From Rhizobium sp. 11515TR (GTDB taxonomy: Bacteria; Pseudomonadota; Alphaproteobacteria; Rhizobiales; Rhizobiaceae), in the NCBI RefSeq assembly GCF_002277895.1, contig NZ_CP022998.1, positions 1,221,501 through 1,285,500 of the forward strand: a stretch of DNA of 64,000 nt, read 5' to 3'. Below, piece after piece: positions 63,069 through 64,000 of the stretch. How positions within the stretch are numbered: the stretch's first letter is position 1; every line of letters begins with the position of its first letter. The notes under the pieces are model-generated. The model saw nothing but the letters and a program-made list of their open reading frames with translations. It did not search any database and was not told where the DNA came from. The position numbers and the translations under genes were made by a program.

Positions 63069-63536
63069 ATGTCCTATGCCGTCAAGAACCTGAGCCAGGG
63101 CAATCGCGAGCTGATCGCCTTCCGGATCGGCGACCAGGAATTCTGCGTCGACATCATGTCGGTTCGTGAAATCCGCGGCTGGACCCCGGCAACGGCCATG
63201 CCGCATGCGCCCGGTTACATGCTCGGCGTCATCAACCTGCGCGGGGCCGTGCTGCCGATCATTGATCTCTCCGCGCGGCTCGGCATGAAGCAGGCGGAGC
63301 CGACGGCGCGGCATGTGATCATCGTTGCGCAAGTGAAGCGCAAGGTGGTCGGTCTTCTTGTTGACGCCGTATCGGACATTCTGACGATCACCGACGACAG
63401 CATCCAGCCGACGCCGGAAGTCTCCTCTGATCACGAGCGGCAGTTTGCCCGCGGCATCGTGGCGATCGACCGCCGCATGATCTGCCTGATCGAACTGGAA
63501 GCCCTGTTCCCCGAAAGCGAAAGCGAGGCTGCATGA
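63069..63536 (+). CDS. cheW: Chemotaxis coupling protein CheW
   Basis: A 155-residue SH3-like adaptor ([58 protein letters not shown]), the CheW signature. It links receptors to CheA. The frame extends upstream to 63048, but GGTGGGGTGAG lies just before ATG 63069. It overlaps cheR by four bases. Confidence 0.97.
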   Translation: MSYAVKNLSQGNRELIAFRIGDQEFCVDIMSVREIRGWTPATAMPHAPGYMLGVINLRGAVLPIIDLSARLGMKQAEPTARHVIIVAQVKRKVVGLLVDAVSDILTITDDSIQPTPEVSSDHERQFARGIVAIDRRMICLIELEALFPESESEAA

Positions 63537-64000
63537 GCGTGATGGGAGCAATGGATTTCAAGGCGTCTCCGGACGAGGTGCTGGCGAGCGGCGAATATCC
63601 GCTGACGCGCCGCGATCTCTCGGAAATCGCCGCCATGATTTATGCGGATGCGGGCATTTCTCTCAATGAGAGCAAGGCGTCACTCGTCTATTCCAGGCTG
63701 TCGAAGCATATCCGCGCGCTGGGCTTGTCCGGCTTCCGCGATTACTGTCAGCTGGTGTCTTCGCCGGCGGGAAGTGCGGCGCGTCGCGAGATGCTGTCGC
63801 ATCTGACGACCAATTTCACCCGCTTCTTCCGCGAAAACCATCACTTCGATCATCTGCGCGACGAGGTTCTGCCGGGTCTCCTAGCGCGTGCCAAGGCTGG
63901 CGGCCGGGTCCGCATCTGGTCGGCCGCCTGTTCCGACGGGCAGGAGCCTTACTCGATCGCGCTGACGGTGCTTGCCTTGATGCCGAATGTCGCTGACTTC
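63533..64000 (+). CDS. cheR: Chemotaxis receptor methyltransferase CheR (3' truncated by window)
   Basis: The frame starts at ATG 63533, overlapping the cheW stop in ATGA, and is open for 156 codons to the right edge. It has the N-terminal CheR domain ([55 protein letters not shown]) and the SAM motif [19 protein letters not shown]. CheR methylates receptor Glu residues using S-adenosylmethionine. The remainder, and the expected cheB, cheY2 and cheD, lie beyond the window. Confidence 0.95.
   Translation, partial: MSVMGAMDFKASPDEVLASGEYPLTRRDLSEIAAMIYADAGISLNESKASLVYSRLSKHIRALGLSGFRDYCQLVSSPAGSAARREMLSHLTTNFTRFFRENHHFDHLRDEVLPGLLARAKAGGRVRIWSAACSDGQEPYSIALTVLALMPNVADF

Overview
The window is chromosomal DNA of a Rhizobiaceae alphaproteobacterium, most likely Rhizobium itself. 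The gene neighbourhoods indicate this: a divergent gstI-glnII pair with a sigma-54 promoter, a chemotaxis operon that begins with a globin-type soluble transducer and CheS, a podJ-like polarity gene, a fused secDF, and GC-rich coding sequence with typical rhizobial intergenic palindromes. I found no transposase, phage, plasmid-transfer or CRISPR signature. It looks like core genome broken up by dispersed palindromic repeats.

Layout. 0-9 kb: the end of a dCTP deaminase-like gene, tRNA-Gly(CCC), a LysR/MFS divergent pair, a hexapeptide acyltransferase, a membrane chemoreceptor ending in a CheR/CheB-tether-like pentapeptide, an orphan periplasmic solute-binding protein, a TerB-like protein, and a two-gene unit of an HTH-S24 repressor plus a membrane-anchored nuclease-like protein. 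9-15 kb: DUF952-pyrD, a three-gene minus-strand unit (DUF6460, CAP-domain lipoprotein, MATE transporter), a TPR-methyltransferase and a YitT-like membrane protein. 15-25 kb: gstI/glnII nitrogen assimilation, an Rrf2/AhpD-like pair with a likely operator, the ligase-associated DEXH helicase and PdeM nuclease, an HxlR regulator divergent from a RibD_C reductase, and TauE/TIGR02186. 25-35 kb: podJ and a complete three-gene beta-oxidation operon behind a strong 22-bp palindrome.

35-40 kb: an MFS/TetR divergent pair, mscL, an aminotransferase and galE. 40-49.4 kb: a LysR-controlled catabolic island made of a branched-chain-type ABC importer (binding protein, LivG, F, H, M), a GMC oxidoreductase, a 3-hydroxyisobutyryl-CoA hydrolase-like protein and a 3-hydroxyisobutyrate dehydrogenase. 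49.7-57.7 kb: a UvrD-type helicase, an SMP-30 family protein, fused secDF, and a GT39-type membrane glycosyltransferase. 57.8-64 kb: a 37-codon membrane peptide gene and the chemotaxis operon icpA-cheS-cheY1-cheA-cheW-cheR, which runs off the right edge.

How the genes work together. The che operon supplies the signalling core that the distant chemoreceptor (3.4-5.4 kb) would use. The beta-oxidation and Liv/valine-type genes feed acyl-CoA and branched-chain carbon into central metabolism. glnII and gstI control ammonium assimilation. The least explained units are the S24 repressor/nuclease operon, the LysR-Liv-GMC-hydroxyisobutyrate cluster, whose substrate is unknown, the helicase-PdeM pair without its usual ligase and exonuclease partners, and several repeat families, one of which appears to supply a ribosome-binding site. 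All functional assignments come from reading motifs and family resemblance by eye; no database search was run.
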